A stretch of DNA of 64,000 nucleotides from an uncultured Bacteroidaceae bacterium (GCA_905234555.1 CAJOHO010000003.1:60037-124036); one strand, 5' to 3'; shown: positions 19,779-29,990, counted from the first letter of the stretch. Program-made: numbers and translations. Notes: generated by a model not told the origin, from the letters alone.

Positions 19779-21014
19779 TTATCTGCGGCCTCCACGGCTT
19801 CCGCCGCCGCCACCTCCGCCTCGGCTACCGCCTCCGCCGCCTCCGAAGCTACCACCTCCACGGCTTCCGCCGCCGCTGCTATAGCTGCCTCCGCTTGAGT
19901 AGGAACGGGAAGAGGAGGATGTAGAGGGTGTGTAGCTGCTGCTACGGCTCGACTCTACGGCGCTGGTGCGTCCGCTGGAATAGCTGGATGAGCGAGAGCT
20001 GCTGGGACGTGAGTAGGAAGAGGAGTTGTTGCGGCTTCCTGCTGAGCGTGAGCGGTCGTAGGATGAAGAGCTGCGTGAGCGTGCATAGTCGGTATAACTG
20101 CTGCTGCGTCCGGCGTTGCTGTTGGCAGACGATGTGGTAGGACTGCCCTGGCGTCCGCCTCTTATGGCAGAGCCTGTAGAAGCTGTGCGACCTGCTGCGG
20201 TACGGCTGTTGGTGCTGGCAACGGTTGTACGGCTGCTGAGTGCGCTTGTGCGACCTGCGAAGGTGCCTCGGCTTGTGCTGGCGTTACCTCCGTTAGCCAA
20301 AGCGCTGGTGCGTATGCGTTCGCCACGGCTGTAGCGGTTGGTGAAGGTGCCGCGATTGAATCCGCGTCCTCTGTACCAGTTGCCTCTGTAGTGACCGCCC
20401 CAGCCGTAGTAGCTGTGGTGCCAGCCTGGTCCCCATCCCCAATAGCTCCAAGCGTAAGGATGGCTCCAACCCCAGATGGGTCCGTACCAAGCCGACCAAG
20501 GTCCCCAGCCCCAGCCGTAGCCCCAGCCGTAGTGCCAGAAGAATGGATCGTAGTAGTAGAAGTCGTCGTAGAGATAGTCATAAACTCCCCATCCATAGAC
20601 CAAATCCCAATAGTAGGGGCTGCTGAGAGCGATACCTACGCGCGGGCTGCGGAAACGGAGAATGCGACGGCTGTAGTAGTAATCTTCGTCGCGGAGTGCG
20701 GGGTCTTCTCCTTCCACGGTCTCAACAGATGCAGAGAGCGAATCCTCGTCGTATCCTCCACTTATCTGGTAAGCACCTTCATAGTTGGAGAAACGGCGGT
20801 TGTACTCGTCGTCACTACGTGCGTTCGTGTTATAGACTTCGACTGAAGGACTGTTCCAAGACGACGTACGCGAGTTGACAGAACCCTGATAGCTCGACGT
20901 AGTAGTTGTGGTCGTCTGGTTCTTTTTCTTCGGAGTGAAGTACAAGTCATCGTCCTGCGCCATGAGTGCGAGGGGCAGGCAAACAACCAATGTCATAAGA
21001 AGCAATCTTTTCAT
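19779..21014 (-). CDS. Secreted low-complexity protein: W/Y/G-rich middle, S/R/G-rich RGG-like tail
   Basis: 411 aa; signal peptide MKRLLLMTLVVCLPLALMAQ; ...GYGWGWGPWSAWYGPIWGW... and ...GGGSFGGGGGGSRGGGGGGGSRGGRR. Confidence 0.8.
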   Translation of the reverse strand: MKRLLLMTLVVCLPLALMAQDDDLYFTPKKKNQTTTTTTSSYQGSVNSRTSSWNSPSVEVYNTNARSDDEYNRRFSNYEGAYQISGGYDEDSLSASVETVEGEDPALRDEDYYYSRRILRFRSPRVGIALSSPYYWDLVYGWGVYDYLYDDFYYYDPFFWHYGWGYGWGWGPWSAWYGPIWGWSHPYAWSYWGWGPGWHHSYYGWGGHYRGNWYRGRGFNRGTFTNRYSRGERIRTSALANGGNASTSRGTFAGRTSALSSRTTVASTNSRTAAGRTASTGSAIRGGRQGSPTTSSANSNAGRSSSYTDYARSRSSSSYDRSRSAGSRNNSSSYSRPSSSRSSSYSSGRTSAVESSRSSSYTPSTSSSSRSYSSGGSYSSGGGSRGGGSFGGGGGGSRGGGGGGGSRGGRR

Positions 21015-21124
21015 AATCGTTTATGGTTTTAAGTTGTGAGTATTTTGGTTTATTTCAGCACGGGAATTCTTCGGCAAGCTCAGAAACCACGGTGCTGCAC
21101 AGTCTTTTTATGATTTTTCTGGTG

Positions 21125-21132
21125 CAAAATTA
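21125..21132 (-). promoter_or_regulatory. -7 element TAATTTTG
   Basis: Forward CAAAATTA upstream of the 411-aa gene. Confidence 0.5.
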
Positions 21133-21156
21133 CGATGATTTTAGCAAGAAAAAACG

Positions 21157-21191
21157 GGAATTCCCCTAAACAGAAGTAGGAATTCCCCTAA
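21157..21191 (-). promoter_or_regulatory. Direct repeat pair TTAGGGGAATTCC, 22-bp spacing
   Basis: Forward ggaattcccctaa at 21157-21169 and 21179-21191, just upstream of the -7 element. Confidence 0.75.
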
Positions 21192-21206
21192 TTGCGCTTT
21201 TTACGC

Positions 21207-21271
21207 GATGATTTTCCGATGAATTTTTGATGATTTTCCGATGAATTGACGATTTTTTGCGATGAATTCAC
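21207..21271. repeat. 22-bp tandem repeat (about 3 copies) just downstream of the GH2 stop
   Basis: gatgattttccgatgaattttt / gatgattttccgatgaattgac / gattttttgcgatgaattcac. Confidence 0.85.
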
Positions 21272-21275
21272 AGGT

Positions 21276-23729
21276 TTATTTCACAGGAATGGTGAGCGTG
21301 GCGGCAGTCAGACCCTTTGCCGACACCTTCACGTTGGCGGTTTGCTGCTTGCCGTTGGAGATGACGCCTATCATGAGCTGGCCTTTGAACACATGCATCT
21401 GCGGACGGGTGAAGACTTCGAGGCTCGTGGCGTCTCCGTTGCAGATTCCCTTGAACTGTGCGCCGCCCTTAACTTCTACGCTTAGCAAGTTGTCTGCCTC
21501 AGGACAGAGATTTCCGTCTTTATCCACGATGCGAGCCGTGATGAAAAGCATATCTTCGCCGTCAGCCTTCAGTTGTGTCGGTTCGTTAAGCAAGTTGTTG
21601 GCAATCAGTTCGATATGATGGGGTTTTCCTGCTGTACGAACCACTTCTTCACCTTGTTTCTTTCCGTCTTCGTCATAAACCACCACACGAAGTTCGCCTG
21701 GCTCGTACTTCACGTCGTTCCAACGCAGACGATAACGATCCAGGAGTTCCTGTTTCTCAGCTGTCACTTCGGTCTGCTTGGTAGGTTTTTTGCTGATGCG
21801 ACCCTGGCTCTTTCCGTTGACGAAGAGTTCTGCCGTCGGATAGTTGGTGTAGCAATAGACGGGTGTGACCTGTCCTTCGCGTCCTTCCCAGTTCCAATGT
21901 GGCAGCAGGTGGATGGTCTCTTCTTCCCAGTTCCAACGGGAACGATAGAGCCAGTAGCGATCCTTGGGCAGTCCTGCGAGGTCGAAGATACCGAAGTAGC
22001 TGCTGCGGCTGGGCCAGTATTCGTCGTAAGGTGTGGGTTCGCCCAGGTAGTCGAAGCCTGTCCATACGAACTCACCAATCACCCAACGCTTATCGTCCTG
22101 CAGGCACCAGTCGGCTTCGGGCAGATTGCTCCACCAGCAGGCTTCCACATCATAGCCGTTGCATTGTCCGTCGGGCCAAGCCTTGTTGTTGGCAGGAACT
22201 ACAGGGAACTTATACACACCTCGGCTGCTGACTGTGCTGGCTGTCTCGCTTCCCAATACAAATCCGTGGCGTAACCGTTCGTATGCCATCTGGTATTTCT
22301 GTGTTCGGTAGTTCATACCTGGAACATCCAGAACTTGTGCATAGCCTGTCTCCAGAGCGTTGTCGATGCGGTCCATCCCTGCGGTAACAGGACGAGTTGG
22401 GTCACATTCATGCATGAGCGAAACCATGTTGCGAGTCATGGGATTTCCTTCCTTCATTCCTTGCTCAGGAATCTCGTTGCCGATGCTCCACATGACGATA
22501 GAAGGATGGAGCATATTTGCCCACACGAGGTTTTCAAGGTCGTTTTCCCACCAATCCCTGTAGAAACGTGAGTAGCCGTTTTTACACTTCGGATAGACCC
22601 ACATATCGAAAGACTCCGCCATCACCATGAGTCCGAGGGAGTCGCAAAGGTCCATCTGCCATTGCGAAGGCATGTTGTGGCTGGTACGGATGGCGTCGCA
22701 GCCCATCGTCTTCAGCAGTTTCAGCTGATGAGCCAAAGCAGCTTTGTTGACGGCTGCACCCAGCATACCGAGGTCGTGATGAAGACAGACACCACGAATC
22801 TTGCGTGATTTTCCGTTCAATCTGAATCCACCCCAATCATCCACCATAATGGTGCGGATGCCGTACTTCACGGTCTTTTCATCGACCACTTTGTTTCCGT
22901 CTAAGAGCTGAACCGTGAGGTTGTAGAGCTTAGGCGTCTCGGGTGTCCAGGCTGTGACATCTGTGACGGCAACTTGACGAGAGACATATTCCATTGTGAG
23001 AGGCACGTTCAGCGTCTGTCCGGCTGTGATGAAACGAGCCGTCAGTCCTTTCGACTTACTCGTAAAACTGGCTGAGACCTCTATGACGGCATCCTTACCA
23101 TCGTGAAGTTGCTGAGTCACAACGTTGATACCCCACTCTTGGATGGCTTTCTCCTGCGTGGTAATCAGTTTGACGGGACGATAGAGACCTGCGCCAGGAT
23201 ACCAACGGCTGCTTTCCTCCACGTTCTCCAGACGGACCGCCAACGTGTTCGCGCGCCCGTCCGTATATATATAAGGTGTAATATCCACGTTGAAGGCGCT
23301 ATAGCCGTATTTCCATTCGCCAGCCAACTTGCCGTTTACATAGACTTTGGGTTCTGACATTGCTCCGTCGAAATTAAGGATAGCCCGTTGGCAGCCTTTC
23401 TCAACGGTAAATTTCGTGCGGTACCACCCTACCCCAATCCAAGGCAGACTGCCGCTACGACCTGTCTTCTCCGTCGCTTCTTTTTCTCCGTTCTGCTCAA
23501 TAGCAACCGTCTGTTTGTCGATTTCCTTGTCGAAAGGTCCGCTAATAGCCCAGTCGTGCGGAACAGACACCTGCTGCCATTTCGAGTCGTTGAACTGTTC
23601 GTTTGCCTGTTCAGGACTGTCGGTATGGGAAAAACGCCAACCGTCTTTCAGATAGATTTCCTTGCGTTGTGCCTTGAGGCTCAGACCACAAAGCATTCCA
23701 CAGATTGCAAATAAAAATAGTCGTTTCAT
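21276..23729 (-). CDS. Glycoside hydrolase family 2 (beta-galactosidase-like)
   Basis: 817 aa; signal peptide; jelly-roll, Ig-like and TIM-barrel regions (RTSHNMPSQWQMDLCDSLGLMVMAE, MWSIGNEIPE, EFVWTGFDYLGEPTPYDEYWPSRSSYFGIFDLAGLPKDRYWLYRS). Confidence 0.93.
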   Translation of the reverse strand: MKRLFLFAICGMLCGLSLKAQRKEIYLKDGWRFSHTDSPEQANEQFNDSKWQQVSVPHDWAISGPFDKEIDKQTVAIEQNGEKEATEKTGRSGSLPWIGVGWYRTKFTVEKGCQRAILNFDGAMSEPKVYVNGKLAGEWKYGYSAFNVDITPYIYTDGRANTLAVRLENVEESSRWYPGAGLYRPVKLITTQEKAIQEWGINVVTQQLHDGKDAVIEVSASFTSKSKGLTARFITAGQTLNVPLTMEYVSRQVAVTDVTAWTPETPKLYNLTVQLLDGNKVVDEKTVKYGIRTIMVDDWGGFRLNGKSRKIRGVCLHHDLGMLGAAVNKAALAHQLKLLKTMGCDAIRTSHNMPSQWQMDLCDSLGLMVMAESFDMWVYPKCKNGYSRFYRDWWENDLENLVWANMLHPSIVMWSIGNEIPEQGMKEGNPMTRNMVSLMHECDPTRPVTAGMDRIDNALETGYAQVLDVPGMNYRTQKYQMAYERLRHGFVLGSETASTVSSRGVYKFPVVPANNKAWPDGQCNGYDVEACWWSNLPEADWCLQDDKRWVIGEFVWTGFDYLGEPTPYDEYWPSRSSYFGIFDLAGLPKDRYWLYRSRWNWEEETIHLLPHWNWEGREGQVTPVYCYTNYPTAELFVNGKSQGRISKKPTKQTEVTAEKQELLDRYRLRWNDVKYEPGELRVVVYDEDGKKQGEEVVRTAGKPHHIELIANNLLNEPTQLKADGEDMLFITARIVDKDGNLCPEADNLLSVEVKGGAQFKGICNGDATSLEVFTRPQMHVFKGQLMIGVISNGKQQTANVKVSAKGLTAATLTIPVK

Positions 23730-23764
23730 AGATGAGTTATTAGTTGATAAAGTTATTTTCGTTA

Positions 23765-23789
23765 TTCCGGGATTCCGTTATTCCGTGGA
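23765..23789. repeat. TTCCGnnn 8-bp microsatellite (about 3 units)
   Basis: ttccggga ttccgtta ttccgtgg; overlaps the TPR gene stop. Confidence 0.75.
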
Positions 23790-25276
23790 TTCAGAGGGGT
23801 CGCCTTTCACGATGAAATCGAAGTAATCTTCTTTTGGCATGGTGTCGGGAATGTTGGGAAAGACTTTCTTGACGTGTTCCGGACATTTCTCGCAGGCTAA
23901 CCGCAAATACTCGGTGGATTCGTCCACATAGTTGAGCTTGTAGTAAGCCAACGCCAGATAGAGATAAGCTTCGTTGCGATTGTTGTATTCGGCATATTCC
24001 TCCGGATAATTGAGAGCTGCCTCTAAAATCGGAACGGCATAATCGCAATGGTCGTAGGAAAGGAAAAGTCCTCCGAGATGAACAAGGGCTGCAGGTGTAC
24101 ATAGCGCAAGTTCCAAGTATTTGGAAAACGTGTTGAGTGCCTTTTCTATCTGATTCATGGCCAGCAAGATAGTTCCTTTCAACATAAGGACTTCCTTCTG
24201 CTTCGGCAACAACTTCTGCACCTTCTTCATAACCGCCAATGCTTCCTTGGGATGCTGACAGTTGAGGTATTGCTCAGCCACTTCCAGCAAAGCCCATCCT
24301 TTCGCCTCTGTCGCAGCTTCGGGAAAGTTATCCAGCCCTTCTTCTGCCGATTTCAAATAGATGAGGGCGTTATCCACATCTTCCAACATCATATAGGAAT
24401 AGGAGATGTAGCGGTCGTCCAAGTGGTATGTGTCGTAGGGACGAGCCTCCAAGAACCAATGGATGGCATCGGCAAAAAGGTTCTTCTCGTAATAACAATG
24501 TGCCTTGAGGGAGAGAGCGTCAACGTCGTTAGGATCGATAGCGAGGGCAAATTCCAGCGAGTTCAATGCATCGTCAAGTTCGCCGTTATAGTGCTGGGCA
24601 GCAGCCAGAACGGTCCATCCGTCCTTCATATAAGGATCGCTGTCGAGAAGGGACGTGAAGACCGTGATAATCAGATCCACAAACTCGCATTCGCGAACGA
24701 TATCAGCTACCAACCAGTCGGAATCGTGACGACCCAACGGCTGATAGCGTTCCACATAACTTTCGATCCAGCCCTTCAGCTGCTTGTCGTGTTCAACGTC
24801 GGAAAGATCCACGTACGACATCATCACGTGGATATAGGCATCACGAATGGCGTTGTCGGCATCTTCGGCATCGTCCTCTTCTCCCTCATCCTGACGGTCC
24901 CAGTCTGTCTCCAGCATCTTGAACCAGTCGTGGAAGAGCTGGTCGGCTTTTTCCACGTCTCTGTCCTGAGCGTAGGTCAGTTGGGCGATGATGTAAACTT
25001 TCTCCAACTGGTAGTCGTCGTCCAGTTCTGCCAACACGCTTCTGGCTTCGTTGAACCGATGCAGATAGACCAGCAATCCACATTGCGAGCATTTCAACGT
25101 CCCGTTGTCGGGATGCTGTTGAAGTCCTTGCTCCACGACCTGAAGCGAGACGTCCGGCTTGTTTTTCTCCAGATAATAATCGCTGAAATCGACGAAATCA
25201 TCGGAATCAAAATAGCAAGACGCACCTGTCGGGCAAGCGTGTTCTTAAATTCTTCAGATTCGAAATATGGATTCAT
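23778..25276 (-). CDS. Tetratricopeptide repeat protein, apparent frameshift near its N-terminus
   Basis: Main frame 23778..~25244 (TPR-like); start-like peptide MNPYFESEEFKNTLA begins at 25276 in a different frame. Confidence 0.75.
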
Positions 25277-25286
25277 GAAGCGGCTG

Positions 25287-27056
25287 TTACTTGTTGATTT
25301 TTGCCCAGGTATCTTTCAGACCTACCGTGCGGTTGAAGACCATGTGCCCAGGCGTGGAATCGGGATCTACGTTGTAGTAGCCGATACGCTGGAACTGCAG
25401 ATAATCAAGCGGTTTGCGCGTAGCCAGCCATTTCTCCACGTAAGCAGTCTTCACTTCGAGGCTGTTGGGATTTAGGAACGGACGCATTTCTTCGATGCCG
25501 ATACGTTCCTTACCCTGTTCCTTGGCGTAGTTGGAGATTTCGTCGCGAGGATTCTCCACCATCCACAGGCGGTCGTAGTTGCGCACTTCTGCCTCCAGAC
25601 AATGTTTGCAGCTAACCCAATGGATGGTCTTTCCCTTGATCTTCATGTTGGAGTTGGCCTCGCCGGTCTTAGTCTCGGGAATCAGCTCAGCATAAATTTC
25701 CACGATGTTGCCGTCAGCATCTTTCTTGCAGCAGTTCTCCTCTGGACAACGGATGATATAGGAATTCTTCAAGCGTACTTCCTTGCCAGGACCGAGTCGG
25801 AAGAACTTCTTGGGAGCATCCTCCATGAAGTCGTCGCGTTCGATCCACAACTCACGGCTGAACTCAATTTCGTGGGTTCCGTCGGCTTCGTTCTCGGGAT
25901 TGTTCTGTGCCTGATACACTTCGACCGCATCCTCTGGGAAGTTCGTAATGACGAGTTTGACGGGATTGAGTACAGCACTTACACGTTGTGCACGTTTGTT
26001 GAGGTCGTCGCGTACAGCACTCTCGAAGAGCGACATCTGATTGAGGGCATCGAACTTGGTGTAGCCGATTTTGTCGATAAAGGCCTTGATACCTTCAGGG
26101 CTGTAGCCTCTGCGACGGAAACCGCAGATGGTCGGCATACGTGGGTCGTCCCATCCGTTCACCACTCCTTCTTTCACCATCAGCAGAAGGTTACGCTTGG
26201 AAAGGAGGATATGGGTGAGGTTGAGTTTGTTGAACTCAGTCTGACGAGGACGGTTGTCGTCCAAAGGCTGGTCGTCCCCAGCACATTGTTTTGCCCAGTC
26301 CACAAACAGGTCGTAGAGCGGACGATGACTAACAAACTCCAAAGTGCAAAGCGAATGCGTCACACCTTCCCAATAGTCACATTGTCCATGCGTAAAGTCG
26401 TACATGGGATAGGCATTCCACTTGTTGCCGGTACGCCAATGAGGCATATTGAGAACGCGGTACATAATCGGGTCTCGGAAATGCATATTGTCGCTCGCCA
26501 TATCGATTTTGGCACGAAGCACCATCTTTCCAGGCTCCATGTTTCCGCTGTTCATTTCCTCAAACAGACGCAGGCTTTCCTCAACGGGACGATCACGATA
26601 AGGTGAGTTCGTTCCTGGCGTGGTGGGCGTACCCTTCTGGGATGCAATCTGCTCTGCCGTCTGTTCGTCCACATAGGCTTTGCCGCGTTTGATGAGTTCA
26701 ACGGCCAAGTCCCAGAGCTGTTGGAAATAGTCGGAAGCATAAAGAATGTTGCCCCACTTGAAGCCCAGCCATTCAATATCTTTCTTGATGGCTTCCACAT
26801 ATTCCATATCTTCCTTCTGAGGATTCGTGTCATCCATACGCAGGTTGCAAACGCCCCCGTATTTCTCAGCAATACCGAAGTCGATGGCAATTGCCTTGGC
26901 GTGACCGATATGCAGGTAGCCGTTGGGTTCAGGCGGAAAACGGGTCTGCAACCGTCCGCCGTTCTTACCCTCTTCCAGGTCTTTCTTTACAATCTCTTCA
27001 ACAAAACTCAGCGATTCTTTCTTCGCTTCGAGTTTCTCTTCTGCTAAATTTTCCAT
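25287..27056 (-). CDS. glnS: Glutaminyl-tRNA synthetase
   Basis: 589 aa; RFPPEPNGYLHIGHAKAI, MSKR-like LLSKRNLL, C-terminal anticodon-binding region. Confidence 0.96.
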   Translation of the reverse strand: MENLAEEKLEAKKESLSFVEEIVKKDLEEGKNGGRLQTRFPPEPNGYLHIGHAKAIAIDFGIAEKYGGVCNLRMDDTNPQKEDMEYVEAIKKDIEWLGFKWGNILYASDYFQQLWDLAVELIKRGKAYVDEQTAEQIASQKGTPTTPGTNSPYRDRPVEESLRLFEEMNSGNMEPGKMVLRAKIDMASDNMHFRDPIMYRVLNMPHWRTGNKWNAYPMYDFTHGQCDYWEGVTHSLCTLEFVSHRPLYDLFVDWAKQCAGDDQPLDDNRPRQTEFNKLNLTHILLSKRNLLLMVKEGVVNGWDDPRMPTICGFRRRGYSPEGIKAFIDKIGYTKFDALNQMSLFESAVRDDLNKRAQRVSAVLNPVKLVITNFPEDAVEVYQAQNNPENEADGTHEIEFSRELWIERDDFMEDAPKKFFRLGPGKEVRLKNSYIIRCPEENCCKKDADGNIVEIYAELIPETKTGEANSNMKIKGKTIHWVSCKHCLEAEVRNYDRLWMVENPRDEISNYAKEQGKERIGIEEMRPFLNPNSLEVKTAYVEKWLATRKPLDYLQFQRIGYYNVDPDSTPGHMVFNRTVGLKDTWAKINK

Positions 27057-27061
27057 ATTAT

Positions 27062-27126
27062 TGTGAATTGTTAATTGTCAATTATGAATGATGAATCGTC
27101 AATTATGAATTATGCATTATGAATTA
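27062..27126. repeat. AT-rich 7-bp-type repeat (ttatgaa/attgtcaa)
   Basis: aattgtcaattatgaatgatgaatcgtcaattatgaattatgcattatgaattatc. Confidence 0.75.
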
Positions 27127-29946
27127 TCAAAACTCTTTCCTCAAGAACTCAGCTGTAAAGCCGCGTCCAGAATGAGCAACTTCCTCGGGCGAACCTGTTA
27201 CCACTACTTCGCCACCTTTTCGTCCGCCTTCCATTCCGATATCAATCACGTGGTCGGCAGCCTTGATGACATCCATATTGTGTTCAATCACGATGACGGT
27301 ATTGCCTTTGTCCACCAATCGGCGGAGCACGTTGAGCAAAGCCTGGATATCAGCAAAGTGAAGTCCTGTGGTGGGTTCGTCGAGAATGAAGAGCGTTTTG
27401 CCCGTATCGCGGCGAGCCAGTTCCGTAGCCAGTTTCACACGCTGGCTCTCTCCACCTGAAAGCGTTGTGCTGGGCTGTCCCAGTTTGATATAACCCAGAC
27501 CCACATCCTGCAACACTTGGATTTTGCGCAGAATCTGAGGCTGGTTCTCGAAAAACTCTACAGCCTCGTTGATAGTCATATCGAGCACATCTGCTATACT
27601 GCGTCCCTTAAACCTTACCTCAAGCGTGGCTCGGTTGTAACGTTGTCCGTGACACACCTCGCAAGGCACCTGAATATCAGGAAGGAAATGCATCTCGACG
27701 GTCTTGTAGCCGTTACCGCCACAAGCTTCACAACGTCCGCCTTTCACATTAAAGGAGAACTGCCCAGGCTTGTAGCCTCGCATCTTGGCTTCGGGCATCT
27801 CCACAAACAAGCTGCGGATATCGCTGAACACACCTGTGTAGGTTGCCGGATTGGAACGTGGTGTACGACCCAACGGCGACTGGTCCACACTTACCACCTT
27901 ATCTAAGTATTGAGCACCCTCGATGGATTCGTAGCTGAGCGGCTCCTTCAGACTCCTGTAGAATTTCTGTGAAAGGATGGGCTGAAGGGTTTCGTTCACA
28001 ATCGTGGATTTTCCGCTACCACTCACGCCCGTCACGCAGATGAACTGTCCCAGAGGAAAGCTCACATCCACATTCTTGAGGTTGTTGCCTGCGCATCCGT
28101 GAAGGGTCAGCACCTGTCCGCTTTCTTCCCTCCATTTCCCTTTTTCGTTCACCATCTTTTCCTCTCCCCTGAGCCAACGGGCTGTGATGGTATCAGCTTT
28201 CAGCAGTTGGGCAGGCGTTCCCTGGAACATCACTTCGCCTCCGTAACGTCCAGCCTTAGGACCTATATCTATAATCCAGTCGGCAGCCAACATCATGTCG
28301 CGATCGTGTTCCACCACCACTACCGTGTTACCTAAGTCGCGTAGGGCTTTGAGCGAATGGATGAGACGCACGTTGTCTCGCTGGTGCAAACCGATACTGG
28401 GTTCATCCAGAATATAGAGTACGTTCACCAGTTGCGAACCAATCTGTGTGGCCAGACGGATACGTTGGCTTTCTCCACCCGACAAAGAAGCTGTCTGTCG
28501 GTTCAGACAAAGGTAGTCCAGACCTACGTCGAGCAGAAACTGGAGTCGCTTCTGTATTTCCTTCACTATCTCGCTGGCTATCTGTTGCTGGCGTTCGCTG
28601 ATATGTTCATTCAGGTGGAGCATCCAATCGTGCAACTCACCCAAATCCATGATGGCCAGTTCGTGGATGTTCTTACCACCCAAGCGATAATGCAGAGATT
28701 CCTGCTTCAGTCTCGCTCCGTGACAATCGGGACACTCACACACCCTGTCGAAACTCTCTGCCCAACGTTGTGCTGCGGCTGAGTTATCGCTCTCGCTAAG
28801 TTGGTGGATATATTTCGAAATGCCTTCGTACAGACAGAAATAGTCGCTGCTGGTATGAATCTTCGAAGCCTTGATGCAAACCCTTCGGTCGCAGCCGTAA
28901 ATCACGTCGTGAAGCGCTTCTTCTGAAAGGTTCTTTACAGGCATCTTCAGCGTGAAACCATAACTTTCCAGCACAGCTTCGATTTGGTGGAATATCATGG
29001 TGGGGCGGGATTTGCCCAATGGTGTCAAGGCTCCTTCCGCAATACTCAGATTGGGGTCAGGCACAATCTTCGACTCGTCAATCATACTCACCACACCCAT
29101 ACCCTTACAACGAGGACAGGCTCCTTCGGGTGAGTTGAACGAGAACTGATTGGGTGCTGGATCGCTATAGCTGATACCCGTCGTAGGACACATCAACTTG
29201 CGACTGTAGTAGCGTGGCTGATTGGATCCTCGTTCCAGTATCATCACAAGCCCATTTCCTAAATGCATAGCTGTGGCGATGCTTTTCTTCAGACGTTCTG
29301 TATCCTTGGCATTTACCATCAGCTTATCCACTACCACTTCGATATTGTGGTTCTTGTAGCGATCCACCTTCATATCTGCTACCAGTTCCGTCATCTCTTC
29401 ATCCACACGCACATTGAGGTAGCCTTTCTTCATCATCGACTCAAACAGTTCGCGATAATGTCCCTTACGGCTTCTTACAAGAGGTGCCAACAGATAGATG
29501 GCCTTACCTTCGTAATCGTCGAGAACAAGCTGGAGAATCTGCTCCTCTGTATATTTCACCATCTCCTCGCCAGTCACATAGCTGTAGGCTGTGGCAGCTC
29601 TGGCATAGAGCAAACGCAAATAGTCATAGATTTCCGTCACGGTCCCAACGGTGGAACGGGGATTGCGGTTCGTAGTTTTCTGTTCGATACTGATGACAGG
29701 ACTCAGTCCGCTGATATGATCCACATCCGGACGCTCCAACCCTCCGAGAAAATTGCGGGCGTAAGCGGAGAAGGTTTCTATGTAGCGACGCTGCCCCTCA
29801 GCATAGAGCGTATCGAAAGCCAGACTCGACTTTCCGCTTCCGCTCAATCCTGTCACAACGGTGAGGCTCCCATGAGGAATCTCCACGTTGATATTCTTGA
29901 GGTTATGCACTCGCGCACCTTCTACTATAATCTTTCCGTCCTGCAT
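27127..29946 (-). CDS. uvrA: Excinuclease ABC subunit A
   Basis: 939 aa; two ABC ATPase halves (TGLSGSGKSSLAFDT, TGVSGSGKSTIVNE), zinc finger CEACGGNGYKTVEMHFLPDIQVPCEVCHG. Confidence 0.98.
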   Translation of the reverse strand: MQDGKIIVEGARVHNLKNINVEIPHGSLTVVTGLSGSGKSSLAFDTLYAEGQRRYIETFSAYARNFLGGLERPDVDHISGLSPVISIEQKTTNRNPRSTVGTVTEIYDYLRLLYARAATAYSYVTGEEMVKYTEEQILQLVLDDYEGKAIYLLAPLVRSRKGHYRELFESMMKKGYLNVRVDEEMTELVADMKVDRYKNHNIEVVVDKLMVNAKDTERLKKSIATAMHLGNGLVMILERGSNQPRYYSRKLMCPTTGISYSDPAPNQFSFNSPEGACPRCKGMGVVSMIDESKIVPDPNLSIAEGALTPLGKSRPTMIFHQIEAVLESYGFTLKMPVKNLSEEALHDVIYGCDRRVCIKASKIHTSSDYFCLYEGISKYIHQLSESDNSAAAQRWAESFDRVCECPDCHGARLKQESLHYRLGGKNIHELAIMDLGELHDWMLHLNEHISERQQQIASEIVKEIQKRLQFLLDVGLDYLCLNRQTASLSGGESQRIRLATQIGSQLVNVLYILDEPSIGLHQRDNVRLIHSLKALRDLGNTVVVVEHDRDMMLAADWIIDIGPKAGRYGGEVMFQGTPAQLLKADTITARWLRGEEKMVNEKGKWREESGQVLTLHGCAGNNLKNVDVSFPLGQFICVTGVSGSGKSTIVNETLQPILSQKFYRSLKEPLSYESIEGAQYLDKVVSVDQSPLGRTPRSNPATYTGVFSDIRSLFVEMPEAKMRGYKPGQFSFNVKGGRCEACGGNGYKTVEMHFLPDIQVPCEVCHGQRYNRATLEVRFKGRSIADVLDMTINEAVEFFENQPQILRKIQVLQDVGLGYIKLGQPSTTLSGGESQRVKLATELARRDTGKTLFILDEPTTGLHFADIQALLNVLRRLVDKGNTVIVIEHNMDVIKAADHVIDIGMEGGRKGGEVVVTGSPEEVAHSGRGFTAEFLRKEF

Positions 29947-29990
29947 TAATCAATCAGCTATCGACAATCAATAATATGCATTATGAATTC

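Noticed and set aside
24252-25475. 407-aa ORF antisense to the TPR gene
   Set aside because: Shadow ORF; the opposite strand encodes a credible TPR protein.
25602-26606. 334-aa ORF antisense to glnS
   Set aside because: Shadow ORF inside a certain glnS gene.
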